Source of the DNA: an uncultured Acetatifactor sp.
GTDB taxonomy: Bacteria > Bacillota > Clostridia > Lachnospirales > Lachnospiraceae
DNA: 64,000 bases
NCBI GenBank assembly: GCA_947586055.1
Contig: CANPXL010000005.1
Coordinates: forward strand, 1-64,000
Reading direction: 5' to 3'
Shown here in pieces: positions 44,415-53,942 of this stretch. Below the pieces are notes generated by a model that saw only the letters and a program-made list of their open reading frames with translations, had not been told where the DNA came from and did no database searches. Position 1 is the first letter of the stretch; every line of letters begins with the position of its first letter. Position numbers and translations under genes: made by a program.

Positions 44415-45917
44415 ATGAAAAGGATGATGAAAACAATAGGCGCGCTGGCGCTGGGAGCAGCGGTCCTTGCGGCGCCCTCCATGAGCGTTATGGCCATGGA
44501 GAACAGCTACACATATAATTACGACTACTGGGGCGATGTGCAGGATTCACCCAATGCCTATACCGTGACGAAGGTATTTCCCGCTTCGGCTTTCGGGCTG
44601 GAGAAGAATTTCAGCAATCCGGAAGGACTGTTTGTCCAGGGAGATATGGTTTACATCTGCGATACCGGCAACAACCGGATCGTGCAGCTTCAGCGCACGG
44701 GAACGGAGCAGTTCGAGGTTGTCCGCATCATTGACAGCATCAAGGGCAACACGGACGTGAAGCAGCTTTCCGGCCCCACCGATATCGCGGTCTCCGAAGA
44801 GGGGGATCTCTTTATCAGCGATAAGGGCAACGCCCGCATCGTGAGAGTGGATTCGGATCTGAACTATAAGCTGGAGTTCGGACTTCCGGTAGACTCCACC
44901 GTGAGCGCCGAGGCCACGTTCCAGCCTTCCAAGATCGTAATCGACACGGCGGGACGCGTCTACTGCATCGCGACCGGCATCAACCAGGGCCTGTGCAAGT
45001 ATGAAGCGGACGGCACCTTCTCCGGATTTGTGGGCGCCACGCCCGTTACCTATGACTGGATGGATTACATCTGGAAGAAATTTGCGACGCAGGAGCAGAG
45101 AACGAGACTGACCAGCTTCGTTCCCACCGCTTACGACAATATCTACATGGACTACGAAGGTTTCATTTACGCCTGCGCCAGCGGCCAGGAGGAAGATGAT
45201 CTGGATTCCGGCGCGGCTCAGGCCATCCGCAAGCTGAACCTGCTGGGAACCAATATCCTCGTCGAGAACGGCGAGTATCCCGCTTACGGCGATCTTTACT
45301 GGGGCGAGGGCGGCGGATATGAAGGGCCCTCTCAGTATACCGACGTAACCGTGATGGATAATGACATTTACGTCTGTCTGGATAAGAACCGCGGGCGGCT
45401 CTTCGGTTACGACGATCAGGGCAAGATGGTCTTCGCGTTCGGCGGCAACGGCAACATGGACGGCTATTTCAGACGCCCCGCGGCGATCGAGCATATAGGG
45501 CACGACCTGATTGTGCTGGATTCCCTGGACTGCAGCCTGACGCTGTTTACTCCCACCGAATTTGGCAAGCTGATCTATCAGGCGATCGAACAGTTCGATG
45601 ACGGTGATTATGAAGCGTCCGGCGAAAGCTGGAGAGAGGTCATGGAGCTGGACGGCAACTATGATCTGGCCTATATCGGCATCGGACGTTCTCTGCTGCG
45701 GCAGGAGAAGTACCGCGAGGCCATGGACTATTTTGAACTGAAGTATGACGACGACAACTATTCCAAGGCTTACAAGCAGTACCGCAAGGAATGGGTGGAA
45801 GACCACATCGTGATCATTGTCATCGTTATTCTGGTGCTTTTCCTGGTTCCCCTTACCATCGGCAGGATCAAGGAAATCAAGCATGAAATAGATATCGCAG
45901 ATATCTTCAGAACCTAG
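44415..45917 (+). CDS. Membrane-anchored NHL-repeat/TPR protein of a sugar-transport locus
   Basis: This protein of about 500 residues has a signal peptide (to about 28, with APSMSVMAM near the cleavage site). A beta-propeller of NHL-type repeats follows (FSNPEGLFVQGDMVYICDTGNNRIVQL; LSGPTDIAVSEEGDLFISDKGNARIV), then a TPR-like pair (about 395-450) and a C-terminal membrane helix (about 462-482) with a short cytoplasmic tail. It should display the propeller outside the cell. Its role is unknown. The start could be 44403 or 44415; I prefer 44415, after GAGGTGG. Confidence 0.78.
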   Translation: MKRMMKTIGALALGAAVLAAPSMSVMAMENSYTYNYDYWGDVQDSPNAYTVTKVFPASAFGLEKNFSNPEGLFVQGDMVYICDTGNNRIVQLQRTGTEQFEVVRIIDSIKGNTDVKQLSGPTDIAVSEEGDLFISDKGNARIVRVDSDLNYKLEFGLPVDSTVSAEATFQPSKIVIDTAGRVYCIATGINQGLCKYEADGTFSGFVGATPVTYDWMDYIWKKFATQEQRTRLTSFVPTAYDNIYMDYEGFIYACASGQEEDDLDSGAAQAIRKLNLLGTNILVENGEYPAYGDLYWGEGGGYEGPSQYTDVTVMDNDIYVCLDKNRGRLFGYDDQGKMVFAFGGNGNMDGYFRRPAAIEHIGHDLIVLDSLDCSLTLFTPTEFGKLIYQAIEQFDDGDYEASGESWREVMELDGNYDLAYIGIGRSLLRQEKYREAMDYFELKYDDDNYSKAYKQYRKEWVEDHIVIIVIVILVLFLVPLTIGRIKEIKHEIDIADIFRT

Positions 45918-45933
45918 ACGAACGGAGGCCGGT

Positions 45934-46590
45934 ATGATTGCTGCACTGAAAAAGAAAGAGACCTATCAAAATTATTTAAAGAGCCTGAAATTTGCCCTGT
46001 ACTGTATCACCCACCCTCTCGACGGTTTCTGGGATCTCACCCACGAAAAGAGGGGAAGTTACGCGGCGGCAAATACCATCCTGATCCTGACGCTCCTGAT
46101 CAGGGTTCTGAAGCTTCGGTACACGAGTTTCATCTTCATAACGGTGTACTGGGAAGATATCAATATTTTCCTGTATCTGGCCAGCGTCGCATTTCCGCTT
46201 GCGATGTTCGTGGTGGGCAACTGGGGCCTGACGACTTTGTTTGACGGCAAGGGACGTCTCGGGCAGGTGTACATGGCGAGCTGTTACGCCCTGACTCCTT
46301 ATCCCCTGGTCCAGATTCCACTGATGGTCCTGAGTAATTTCGTGACGGTGGATGAGGCGGAGTTCTACTCCGCGCTCAGCGTGATCTCTCTCGTCTGGGC
46401 GGCGCTGCTCTTCGTGGCCGCCATGGGACAGATCCATGAGTTCAATATGGGAAAGAATCTTCTGTTTATTGTTGCCAGTCTGTTTGCAATGCTGGTGATC
46501 GTTTTCATCCTGCTGCTGTTCTTCAGCATGATCTCTCAGGGCATTGCATACTTCATCTCTCTGGGAAAGGAGATCATGTTCCGAATGTAA
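45934..46590 (+). CDS. YIP1-family-like membrane protein
   Basis: This 218-residue protein has about five membrane helices and resembles the YIP1 domain family in pattern (ILILTLLIRVLKL; NWGLTTLFDGKGRLGQVYMASCYALTPY). Members recur beside NHL and DUF5696 genes in sugar loci of Firmicutes, but I know of no defined role. GGAGGCCGGT precedes the ATG. It sits between the NHL and DUF5696 genes. Confidence 0.7.
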   Translation: MIAALKKKETYQNYLKSLKFALYCITHPLDGFWDLTHEKRGSYAAANTILILTLLIRVLKLRYTSFIFITVYWEDINIFLYLASVAFPLAMFVVGNWGLTTLFDGKGRLGQVYMASCYALTPYPLVQIPLMVLSNFVTVDEAEFYSALSVISLVWAALLFVAAMGQIHEFNMGKNLLFIVASLFAMLVIVFILLLFFSMISQGIAYFISLGKEIMFRM

Positions 46591-46642
46591 CAGGGCGGAA
46601 GACCGAGAGCATATCCGCCCGGGCGGAAGGATAGGAGTGACA

Positions 46643-49237
46643 ATGAAGAAAGAAAAATCAGTTAGAAAAGCCGAAATAAAAGCTGCGGTGATAAGCAGGC
46701 TGAAGAGTCTGGCGGTTCCCGTGATCTTAACTGCCATCATAGCCGTTGCAGTCATCGTGATCATCAATTTCCAGAATCCGGAGGAGCCTTTGGAGGTAAT
46801 TAGACTGAGCGGATACGAGGGGACGGAAGAACCCATCGTGGTGGAAAACGACGAGCTGAAGATGACCATGGATCCCATGACCACGCAGTTTTCTCTGGAG
46901 GTAAAGAAGACCGGCAAGGTCTGGTATTCCAATCCGCCCGACGCGGCGAACGATCCGGTGGCTGTGGCCTCCGAAAAGGGAAGGGTTCAGTCCACGCTCC
47001 TTATGTCGTTCAGCCAGGCCAGCGGTCTGGAGACGATCTTCGACAATTTTAACTACGGTATCGACAACAAGCTGTATGAGATCGAGACGGGTGAGGATTA
47101 TATCCGGGTCAACTATTCGATCGGCGACATAGAGCGGACTTATTTGATCCCGCCCGTGGAGACGGCTGCGGACTTTGACGTAAAGCTCGGCCAGATGGAG
47201 AAGGACGACCTCGATTTCGTTAAGCGCTACTATAAGAAATACGACATTGACAATCTTGGGAAAAACGATGACAAGGATGCGCTGCTTGCCAATTATCCCA
47301 CTCTGGAGACGGAGCCCATTTATGTGCTGAGGGATACGGCAAAGGGCGCGGTGTGTCTGAAACTGGAACAGATTTTTGAAAAATACGGTTATACCGCGGA
47401 GGATCTCGCCGCTGACCAGCAGCTGAGCAACGCGATGAAGGAAAGCGACAAGCCCGTGTTCAATGTGAGCATGATCTACCGCCTGGAGGGCGGGGATCTT
47501 GTTGTGGAGATTCCCTTCGATTCTCTGGAGAGCAGAGAGGAGTACCCGATCTACACGCTGACACCCCTGCCTTACTTCGGAGCCGGCGGCCCTGAAGACG
47601 AAGGCTATCTGATGGTGCCGGAGGGCGGCGGCGCTCTGATCCACTTTAACAACAATAAGACATCCCAGGCCGCTTATTACTCCAATGTTTACGGATGGGA
47701 TATGGCCCTGTCGAGAGACGCCGTGGTGCACGATACCCGCGTATATTTCAACGTCTTCGGCGTTGCGAACGGGGAGGATTCTTTCCTCTGCATCATGGAG
47801 GAGGGAGTGCCCTACGCTTCCGTACAGGCGGATATCTCCGGACACGGCAGCAGCTATAACCATGTGAACGCCGTGTACAGTATCTGCCCCAGAGAGCTTT
47901 ATGAGATCGGCGATGTGGGAAGCCAGGATATTTACAAGTTCCTGGAAACCCTGCCGGACGAGACGCTGACGCAGAGATACCGTTTCGTGGATTCCGGCAG
48001 CTATGTGGACATGGCGAAATGCTATCAGGGATACTTAAAGGATAAGTATGGCCAGTACTTTGCGGAAAACGGCGACGAGACGACCCCGGTGGCGCTGGAG
48101 ATCGTGGGCGCCGTCGATAAGGTAAAGCAGATTCTGGGCGTCCCGGTCTCGAGACCCCTGAAGCTTACAAAGTACAGCGAAGTGGAAGATATGATCCGCC
48201 AGCTTACCTCGGAGGGAATGGATAACATTTCCGTGAAATACACCGGCTGGTGCAACGGCGGCGTGAACCAGAAGATCCTGAGGAAGGCCAAGACGATCTC
48301 CGATCTGGGAAGCAAGAAGGATCTGCAGGAGCTGGGCAGCGCTGCGAAGGAGCTGGGCGTTGACCTGTATCTGGAGGGCGTGACGCATTATGAGTTCGAC
48401 AGCGGCATTTTCGACGGCTTCTTCTCCTTTACGGATGCGGCGAGATTCTTAAGTAAGGAGAGAGCGGAGCTCTTCCAGTACAATCCCGTCACCTATTCCG
48501 CAAGAGAAGGGCTTGACAGCTATTACCTGCTGCATGCGGACCTGATCCAGGAGATGACGGACACACTGGTGGAGGCCGCGAAGAAATATAACGCGAACGT
48601 TGCGTTCAGGGATACCGGCATGGATCTTTCTTCCGACTATTATCTGAAGAAAACCGTCAGCAGGAACGCCGCGATGCTCGCGCAGGCGCAGCAGCTTAAG
48701 GAGATCGCGGACGGCGGCCAGAAAATCATGATCAATATGGGAAACGATTACGCGATTCCCTATGTGGACATGGTGACCAACATGGATCTGGCGGGCAGCG
48801 GTTACACGATTCTGGACGATGAGGTTCCTTTTTACCAGATCGCGATCCATGGATTTGTGAACTACACCGGCGCTCCCTTAAATACCTGCGGCGACATGCA
48901 GGAAGAGCTTCTGGAGTCCGCCGAGTACGGCGCGGGCCTTTCCTTCTCCCTGATGAGAGAAACGGCTTTTGCACTGCAGAAGACGCTTTACACGGAGTAT
49001 TACGCATCCGACTTTGCCGCATGGCACGACAGGATGATGGAGATCTATAACAGATACAACAGCGAGCTGGGACATGTGTTTGATCAGGAGATCACAGGAC
49101 ATGAAAAGCTGGGCGAAGATCTGTCCTGCACCGTTTATGAGGACGGCACGAAAGTCTATGTGAATTACAGCTTTACGGATGCGGTGACCGAGGACGGCGT
49201 GGAAGTTCCCGCCAGGGATTACAAGGTGGTACGCTGA
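46643..49237 (+). CDS. DUF5696 family membrane-anchored protein, possible glycosidase fold
   Basis: This 864-residue protein has one N-terminal membrane helix (about 24-46, VPVILTAIIAVAVIVIINF) and a large outside part. An N-terminal beta-sandwich (about 60-420; DELKMTMDPMTTQFSLEVKK) precedes a region that looks like a TIM barrel with SVKYTGWCNGG, YLEGVTHYEFD, FRDTGMDLSSDYY and MINMGNDYAIPY. This layout resembles large glycoside hydrolases, but catalytic residues are not established. I chose ATG 46643 (TAGGAGTGACA upstream). It lies between two transporter modules. Confidence 0.75.
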   Translation: MKKEKSVRKAEIKAAVISRLKSLAVPVILTAIIAVAVIVIINFQNPEEPLEVIRLSGYEGTEEPIVVENDELKMTMDPMTTQFSLEVKKTGKVWYSNPPDAANDPVAVASEKGRVQSTLLMSFSQASGLETIFDNFNYGIDNKLYEIETGEDYIRVNYSIGDIERTYLIPPVETAADFDVKLGQMEKDDLDFVKRYYKKYDIDNLGKNDDKDALLANYPTLETEPIYVLRDTAKGAVCLKLEQIFEKYGYTAEDLAADQQLSNAMKESDKPVFNVSMIYRLEGGDLVVEIPFDSLESREEYPIYTLTPLPYFGAGGPEDEGYLMVPEGGGALIHFNNNKTSQAAYYSNVYGWDMALSRDAVVHDTRVYFNVFGVANGEDSFLCIMEEGVPYASVQADISGHGSSYNHVNAVYSICPRELYEIGDVGSQDIYKFLETLPDETLTQRYRFVDSGSYVDMAKCYQGYLKDKYGQYFAENGDETTPVALEIVGAVDKVKQILGVPVSRPLKLTKYSEVEDMIRQLTSEGMDNISVKYTGWCNGGVNQKILRKAKTISDLGSKKDLQELGSAAKELGVDLYLEGVTHYEFDSGIFDGFFSFTDAARFLSKERAELFQYNPVTYSAREGLDSYYLLHADLIQEMTDTLVEAAKKYNANVAFRDTGMDLSSDYYLKKTVSRNAAMLAQAQQLKEIADGGQKIMINMGNDYAIPYVDMVTNMDLAGSGYTILDDEVPFYQIAIHGFVNYTGAPLNTCGDMQEELLESAEYGAGLSFSLMRETAFALQKTLYTEYYASDFAAWHDRMMEIYNRYNSELGHVFDQEITGHEKLGEDLSCTVYEDGTKVYVNYSFTDAVTEDGVEVPARDYKVVR

Positions 49238-49281
49238 GGGAAAGCTTAAGATTTGAAAAGATTTTAGAAAGGGTAGTGGTT

Positions 49282-50193
49282 ATGAAAAAACAGAAGAACA
49301 AGTTAGCAGGTCTTCAAAGACGCAAGGCCATCTCGGGATATCTGTTCATAGCGCCGTTCCTCATAGGCTTTCTGGCCTTTATGATCAAGCCGCTGTGTCA
49401 GTCGCTGTACATGAGTTTCTGCGACGTCCAGATGGGGAGCGACGGCTTTAACCCCGTCTGGAGAGGTTTGTTCCAGTATAATTACGCCTTCCGCGTCGAT
49501 CCGACCTACACCCGTCTCCTGACGGAGGAACTGACCAGAATGGCGATATATTCCGTCTCCATTATGGTATTCAGCTTCTTCGTGGCGCTGATCCTGAATC
49601 AGAAATTTAAGGGGAGGGCGCTGGTTCGTTCCATTTTCTTCCTCCCCGTGATCCTGGCGAGCGGCGTGATCCTGAATCTGGATTCCGAGAACTCTCTGAT
49701 GGCGGCCGTGGCCCAGACGGTGGAAGTAAACGCTTCCGCAACCTCCGGCATCACGGATGCGCTCCAGAATATCCTGAGGACCTCCGGCGTCGGCGTGAGA
49801 GCCTTTGAGAAGCTGTTTGAGATCATCGACAATATTTACGACGTGGCGATCTCTTCCGGTATTCAGATCATTATCTTCCTCTCCGGCCTCCAGACGATCT
49901 CGACCAGCATGTACGAGGCCGCCGACATCGAGGGATGCACGAAGTGGGAGAGTCTCTGGAAGATCACGTTCCCCATGGTAAGTTCCCTGTTTCTTGTAAA
50001 CTGGATCTACACCATTGTGGACTTCTGCATGAGATCGGACAATGAGGTGATAGAGAAGATTACCAACTATATGAACGTCAACCTGAATTACGGTCTGGCG
50101 TCCGCCATGTCATGGGCGTATTTCGTTCTGGTCATAGCGATCGTGGGTGTAAGTTCGCTCATTATCTCGAAGGGGGTCTACTACTATGAGTAA
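49282..50193 (+). CDS. CUT1 sugar ABC transporter permease, second set (MalF type)
   Basis: This 303-residue protein has six predicted helices and the ATPase-contact motif YEAADIEGCTKWESLWKITFP. A loop of about 70 residues between helices (about 130-200) is longer than usual. ATG 49282 follows GAAAGGG; a GTG two codons earlier is possible. It overlaps its partner by 8 bases. Confidence 0.9.
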   Translation: MKKQKNKLAGLQRRKAISGYLFIAPFLIGFLAFMIKPLCQSLYMSFCDVQMGSDGFNPVWRGLFQYNYAFRVDPTYTRLLTEELTRMAIYSVSIMVFSFFVALILNQKFKGRALVRSIFFLPVILASGVILNLDSENSLMAAVAQTVEVNASATSGITDALQNILRTSGVGVRAFEKLFEIIDNIYDVAISSGIQIIIFLSGLQTISTSMYEAADIEGCTKWESLWKITFPMVSSLFLVNWIYTIVDFCMRSDNEVIEKITNYMNVNLNYGLASAMSWAYFVLVIAIVGVSSLIISKGVYYYE

Positions 50194-51193
50194 GGTAAAA
50201 ACGGGAAAGTATACGAATTTCTGGGAGAGGAACAAAAAGTCGGGCGGCTATCTTCTGCGGAAGACCGTCATGGGATACGGCGTCAGCATCTGCCGGGCGG
50301 TTCTTCTCTTCGGACTGTGTTTCCTGATCCTGCAGCCCCTTTTGAATAAGATTTCCGTCAGCTTTATGACGGAGGGCGATCTTTACGATCCGGTTGTGGT
50401 GTCCATTCCCATGCACTTTACGACGGAAAATTACCAGCTGGCCAGCGGCTTTATGAACTATTCCAAGAGTCTGGTCAATTCTCTCGTTGTGTCGCTTACC
50501 ATTTCCGTTCTGCAGGTGGCGATGTGTACGCTGGTGGGATACGGGTTTGCCAGATTTAAATTCCCGCTCAAGGGTTTCTGGTTTGCCTGCGTGATGATGA
50601 CCATTCTGATCCCGCCCCAGGTTATCTCCACTTCCCTGCACCTGCATTTCAGGTACTTTGACGTCTTCGGCATTATCGAGGCGGTCACAGGATCGCCGCT
50701 GAACCTGAGAGGCTCCGTGGTGCCCTATTATCTGATGAGCGCGGGATGCATGGGACTGAAGAACGGGCTTTATATCTATATGATCCGCCAGTTCTTCCGA
50801 AACATACCCAAGGAACTGGAGGAGGCGGCCTATGTAGACGGATGCGGCACCCTGAGGACCTTTGTCAGGATCATGCTTCCGGACGCAAAGCCGATCCTTA
50901 CTTCCTGCTTCCTGTTCGCCTTTGTGTGGCAGTGGACGGACGGCTTTTATTCCAGCATGTTCCTTGGGGATATCAGCCTGTTAAGTATCAAGTTAAGACA
51001 GATTCCCGACGCGCTGGGCGGCTATATCGGAAAGCTGATGGGATCGTCGACCGCCGCAATGGTTTCGGTTCCCTATAACAACTGTATTGTGGCGACGGGC
51101 ACCCTGATGGTGATCGTTCCGCTGATAGTCCTTTATCTCTTCGCCCAGAAGGGATTTGTGGAAAGCCTGAGCAGTACGGGCATTAAGATGTGA
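50186..51193 (+). CDS. CUT1 sugar ABC transporter permease, second set (MalG type)
   Basis: This 335-residue protein has six predicted helices and the ATPase-contact motif LEEAAYVDGCGTLRTFVRIM. The N-terminus has about 30 extra polar residues before the first helix. It overlaps the preceding permease gene (ATGAGTAA), so translation is coupled. Confidence 0.91.
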   Translation: MSKVKTGKYTNFWERNKKSGGYLLRKTVMGYGVSICRAVLLFGLCFLILQPLLNKISVSFMTEGDLYDPVVVSIPMHFTTENYQLASGFMNYSKSLVNSLVVSLTISVLQVAMCTLVGYGFARFKFPLKGFWFACVMMTILIPPQVISTSLHLHFRYFDVFGIIEAVTGSPLNLRGSVVPYYLMSAGCMGLKNGLYIYMIRQFFRNIPKELEEAAYVDGCGTLRTFVRIMLPDAKPILTSCFLFAFVWQWTDGFYSSMFLGDISLLSIKLRQIPDALGGYIGKLMGSSTAAMVSVPYNNCIVATGTLMVIVPLIVLYLFAQKGFVESLSSTGIKM

Positions 51194-51199
51194 TATAAA

Positions 51200-51257
51200 T
51201 TCCCGCTCCGCCGGCTCATCCCGGAAAAGATTGTAAGGTCGGCGGGTTAAGCGGGAA
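51200..51257 (+). promoter_or_regulatory. mRNA hairpin before the second binding-protein gene
   Basis: TTCCCGCT and CCGCCG (51200-51213) pair with CGGCGG (51240-51245) and AGCGGGAA (51250-51257) around an inner loop. There is no T-run. Its place between permease and binding-protein genes suggests a processing or stability element that raises binding-protein transcript, as in other sugar operons. Confidence 0.55.
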
Positions 51258-51280
51258 CTTATATAAAAAAGGAGGAAAAA

Positions 51281-52816
51281 ATGAAAAGAAAAATGTTAAG
51301 CAGACTGATGGCAGCTTCCCTTGCAGCCATCATGACAGTAGGAATGGCAGGCTGCGGCGACAACGGCAGCTCTGACAGCTCCGCTCCTTCCGGAAGCGGA
51401 AGCAGCGACGCAAGCACTCCTTCTGAGAGCGGAAGCAGCGACGCAAGCGTTGATGCAAGCTCCGAGGAGGGCGGCGAAGAGGGAGCCGCAACCGTCAGGA
51501 TCGATCCCAAGACGGGCGAACCTTTCGACCTGGGCGGCATGGAGATCATCATTGCCGACTGGTGGAGCCCTGAGACTCCCGACGAACCTACCACCGATTT
51601 CGGTGAGGCACAGCTGGAGTATCAGCAGTGGCTGCAGGATACCTACAACTTTAAGATGGTTCAGAAGACCTACGCAGGCTGGGGATGGGGCGAAGGTTCC
51701 ATCGGTGAAGCTTTTGTACAGGCTGCTACTTCCGGAACCGACCAGAATATCATCTGGGTGCTGACCAACTCCGCAGCTACCGCTGCAGACGTAAACCAGG
51801 GCCTGATGTATGATATCACCAAGCTTGACGGCGACGTCATCGACCTTTCCGCAAGCAAGTGGGTTGACAACGGCGAGATGGAAAACTGGACAGTGAACGG
51901 CGCTGTATACGGCTTCGTTCCCGGCCGTTCCGAACCCAGAGGAGGTCTGTATTTCAACAAGACCGTCCTGAAGGATGCTGGAATCGATCCCGAGACCATT
52001 TATGATATGCAGGCAAACGGAACCTGGACCTGGGACGCATGGGTTGACATCATGAAGCAGGTACAGCGCGATACCAACAACGACGGCCAGATCGACGTTT
52101 ACGGCTGCGTACAGAACAACGGCGGCATGGTTCAGATGTGCTATCGTTCCAACGGCGGCAACCTGGTAAGCAAGGATGAAAACGGCAAGTATATCCTGAC
52201 CGCTGATTCCGATGCGGTGAAAGACGGTCTGCACTTTGCAATCGACACCGTTACCAACCAGTACTTCCTGAACTACGGCAACGAAGACGGTTCCAACTGG
52301 GAAGAGTACAAGGAGCGCTTCATGAACGGCGAAGCCGCATTCATGTTTGACGATGCTTACTGCGCATACTATCCTAACGGCTGGCTGTCCATCGACGAGA
52401 GAAACGTTGACTTTGGTTATGTTATGTTCCCGAAGGGACCCAACGCTACCGACTATGTTACCAACGTTTCCAACAATGTTTACGCGCTGCCTGCTTCCTA
52501 CGACGACGAGAAAGCAAGAAAGCTGATGTTCGCGCTGGATGTATGGACCGACGACGTTCCCGGTTATGCCGGATACTACGGACTGAAGGATCAGCTGTAT
52601 CAGGGAATGAGAGATACCCGTTCCGTTGACGAGACCATCGAGATGATGAGCACCAGAGGCGTATACGATATCAACTCCATCATTCCTAACTTCAACGTAA
52701 ACGACGACTTCCTGTATCAGCTGGGTGTTGGCGCAGATGTTGACGCTATTCTTGAGCAGAACCTTGCCGCATGGCAGACTGCTGTTGACGAGTTCAACGC
52801 TTCCCTGGGACTGTAA
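51281..52816 (+). CDS. Sugar-binding lipoprotein of the second CUT1 system
   Basis: This 511-residue protein has a lipoprotein signal ending VGMAGC (cysteine about residue 23). A low-complexity Ser/Gly/Asp linker (about 27-60) follows, then a family 1 solute-binding fold (GEPFDLGGMEIIIADWW, WTWDAWVDIMKQVQRDTNNDGQIDVYG). It should capture oligosaccharide outside the cell for the 49.3-51.2 kb permeases. Perfect AAAGGAGG precedes the ATG. Codon use is more biased than in its neighbours, consistent with high expression. Confidence 0.92.
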   Translation: MKRKMLSRLMAASLAAIMTVGMAGCGDNGSSDSSAPSGSGSSDASTPSESGSSDASVDASSEEGGEEGAATVRIDPKTGEPFDLGGMEIIIADWWSPETPDEPTTDFGEAQLEYQQWLQDTYNFKMVQKTYAGWGWGEGSIGEAFVQAATSGTDQNIIWVLTNSAATAADVNQGLMYDITKLDGDVIDLSASKWVDNGEMENWTVNGAVYGFVPGRSEPRGGLYFNKTVLKDAGIDPETIYDMQANGTWTWDAWVDIMKQVQRDTNNDGQIDVYGCVQNNGGMVQMCYRSNGGNLVSKDENGKYILTADSDAVKDGLHFAIDTVTNQYFLNYGNEDGSNWEEYKERFMNGEAAFMFDDAYCAYYPNGWLSIDERNVDFGYVMFPKGPNATDYVTNVSNNVYALPASYDDEKARKLMFALDVWTDDVPGYAGYYGLKDQLYQGMRDTRSVDETIEMMSTRGVYDINSIIPNFNVNDDFLYQLGVGADVDAILEQNLAAWQTAVDEFNASLGL

Positions 52817-52881
52817 TATCGTCCCCGGCAGGCGCCGACTTACGACCGTTAGATCGGTCTGATCTGTAACAGTAAACAATT

Positions 52882-52917
52882 AAGAGGGATGGTGTTTTCC
52901 GGGCGCCATCCCTCTTT
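52882..52917 (+). terminator. Terminator after the second binding-protein gene
   Basis: AAGAGGGATGG (52882-52892) pairs with CCATCCCTCTT around a 13-base loop and ends in TTTCT. It probably closes the sugar locus, with some read-through to the pair of genes downstream possible. Confidence 0.8.
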
Positions 52918-52969
52918 CTGAATATTTCCGTAGATCCGCATGGATACGGAGATGAAAGGAAAACAGAAC

Positions 52970-53920
52970 ATGGAAGTAAAGTTTCATCTGCCTGGCCTTC
53001 GACAGAATTATCCCCTGAACATGACGATTCTGTCCATGCTGGAAAAAAAGCCCCAGTATTTCCGGGAGGGAGTAAAGATCGCCTCCTTCTTCGGGGAGTT
53101 TCCCACCTCCCTCTGGAACGGCGGAAGACCTTCGTTCAGCGACCAGTGCGACGCGGGGTTTGTGGAGAATGTAGTCAGGAGCATCAACGCAAAGGGCGTT
53201 CCCATCCGCTACACCTATACCAATATGTTCCTCGGCGAGGAAGATCTTGCGGATCCCTACTGCAACTTCTGTATGAAGGCGGCGGACAACGGGATGAATG
53301 AAGTCCTTGTGGTGTCGCCTCTTCTGGAGGAATATGTGCGGAAAAATTATCCCGGCTTTAAGATCAACAGCTCCACCTGCAAGGAGATCAGGGACATCGA
53401 TGCCGTGAACGAGGAACTGCGGCGGGATTATAACCTTGTCGTGCTGGATTACAATTTCAACAATGATTTTGAAGCGCTGGAAAAGATCGAGGACAAGGGA
53501 CGCTGCGAGATCCTGGTCAACGCGATATGCACGCCGGACTGTCCGAGAAGAGGAAAGCATTACGAGAACGTTGCGAAGAATCAGCGCATCATGCTGAACA
53601 ACCGGAAGCTTCCCCCGAACAGGCAGGCGCCGCTGGAGCCATGGCACTGCGAGTACGGAGAACATAACGAGTTCCACACGATCCAAGGGTATACCACCTA
53701 TGTGTCGCCGGAGGATATCTGGGAAAAGTACGTTCCCATGGGATTTCGCAATTTCAAGCTGGAGGGAAGGACGGCCAACTTTTTCTATGTTCTGGAGCTC
53801 TACATGCATTATCTGATCCGCCCGGAGTACAGGGTGGACGCCGCCACAACGCTGTTAAACAGTCTGGAGAGCAGTCATGTGCTCAGGCTCATGAAGCCGA
53901 GACCGGGCGTGTGGCCCTGA
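52970..53920 (+). CDS. U32/UbiU-like protein A (function unknown)
   Basis: This 316-residue protein is homologous to the next gene along its whole length. Shared features are HLPG near the start, W-N-G-G-R, RxTxTN, YCN, ADNGMN-VLV, VVLDY, C-T-P-D-C-P-R-R-x2-H-Y, a later HC, and F-R-N-F-K-L-E-G-R near residue 270. The last motif and the order of elements recall U32-family TIM barrels such as UbiU/UbiV, which hold a 4Fe-4S cluster. I have not confirmed this. I chose ATG 52970 because it aligns with the paralogue start and has AGGA upstream; 52940 is the earliest ATG. Confidence 0.6.
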   Translation: MEVKFHLPGLRQNYPLNMTILSMLEKKPQYFREGVKIASFFGEFPTSLWNGGRPSFSDQCDAGFVENVVRSINAKGVPIRYTYTNMFLGEEDLADPYCNFCMKAADNGMNEVLVVSPLLEEYVRKNYPGFKINSSTCKEIRDIDAVNEELRRDYNLVVLDYNFNNDFEALEKIEDKGRCEILVNAICTPDCPRRGKHYENVAKNQRIMLNNRKLPPNRQAPLEPWHCEYGEHNEFHTIQGYTTYVSPEDIWEKYVPMGFRNFKLEGRTANFFYVLELYMHYLIRPEYRVDAATTLLNSLESSHVLRLMKPRPGVWP

Positions 53921-53942
53921 GGTCTGAGAAAGGAGGAACATC

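Noticed and set aside
51296..52879. Minus-strand open frame of 527 codons opposite the second binding protein
   Set aside because: It lies opposite a clear lipoprotein gene with a perfect ribosome site and has no recognisable domain.
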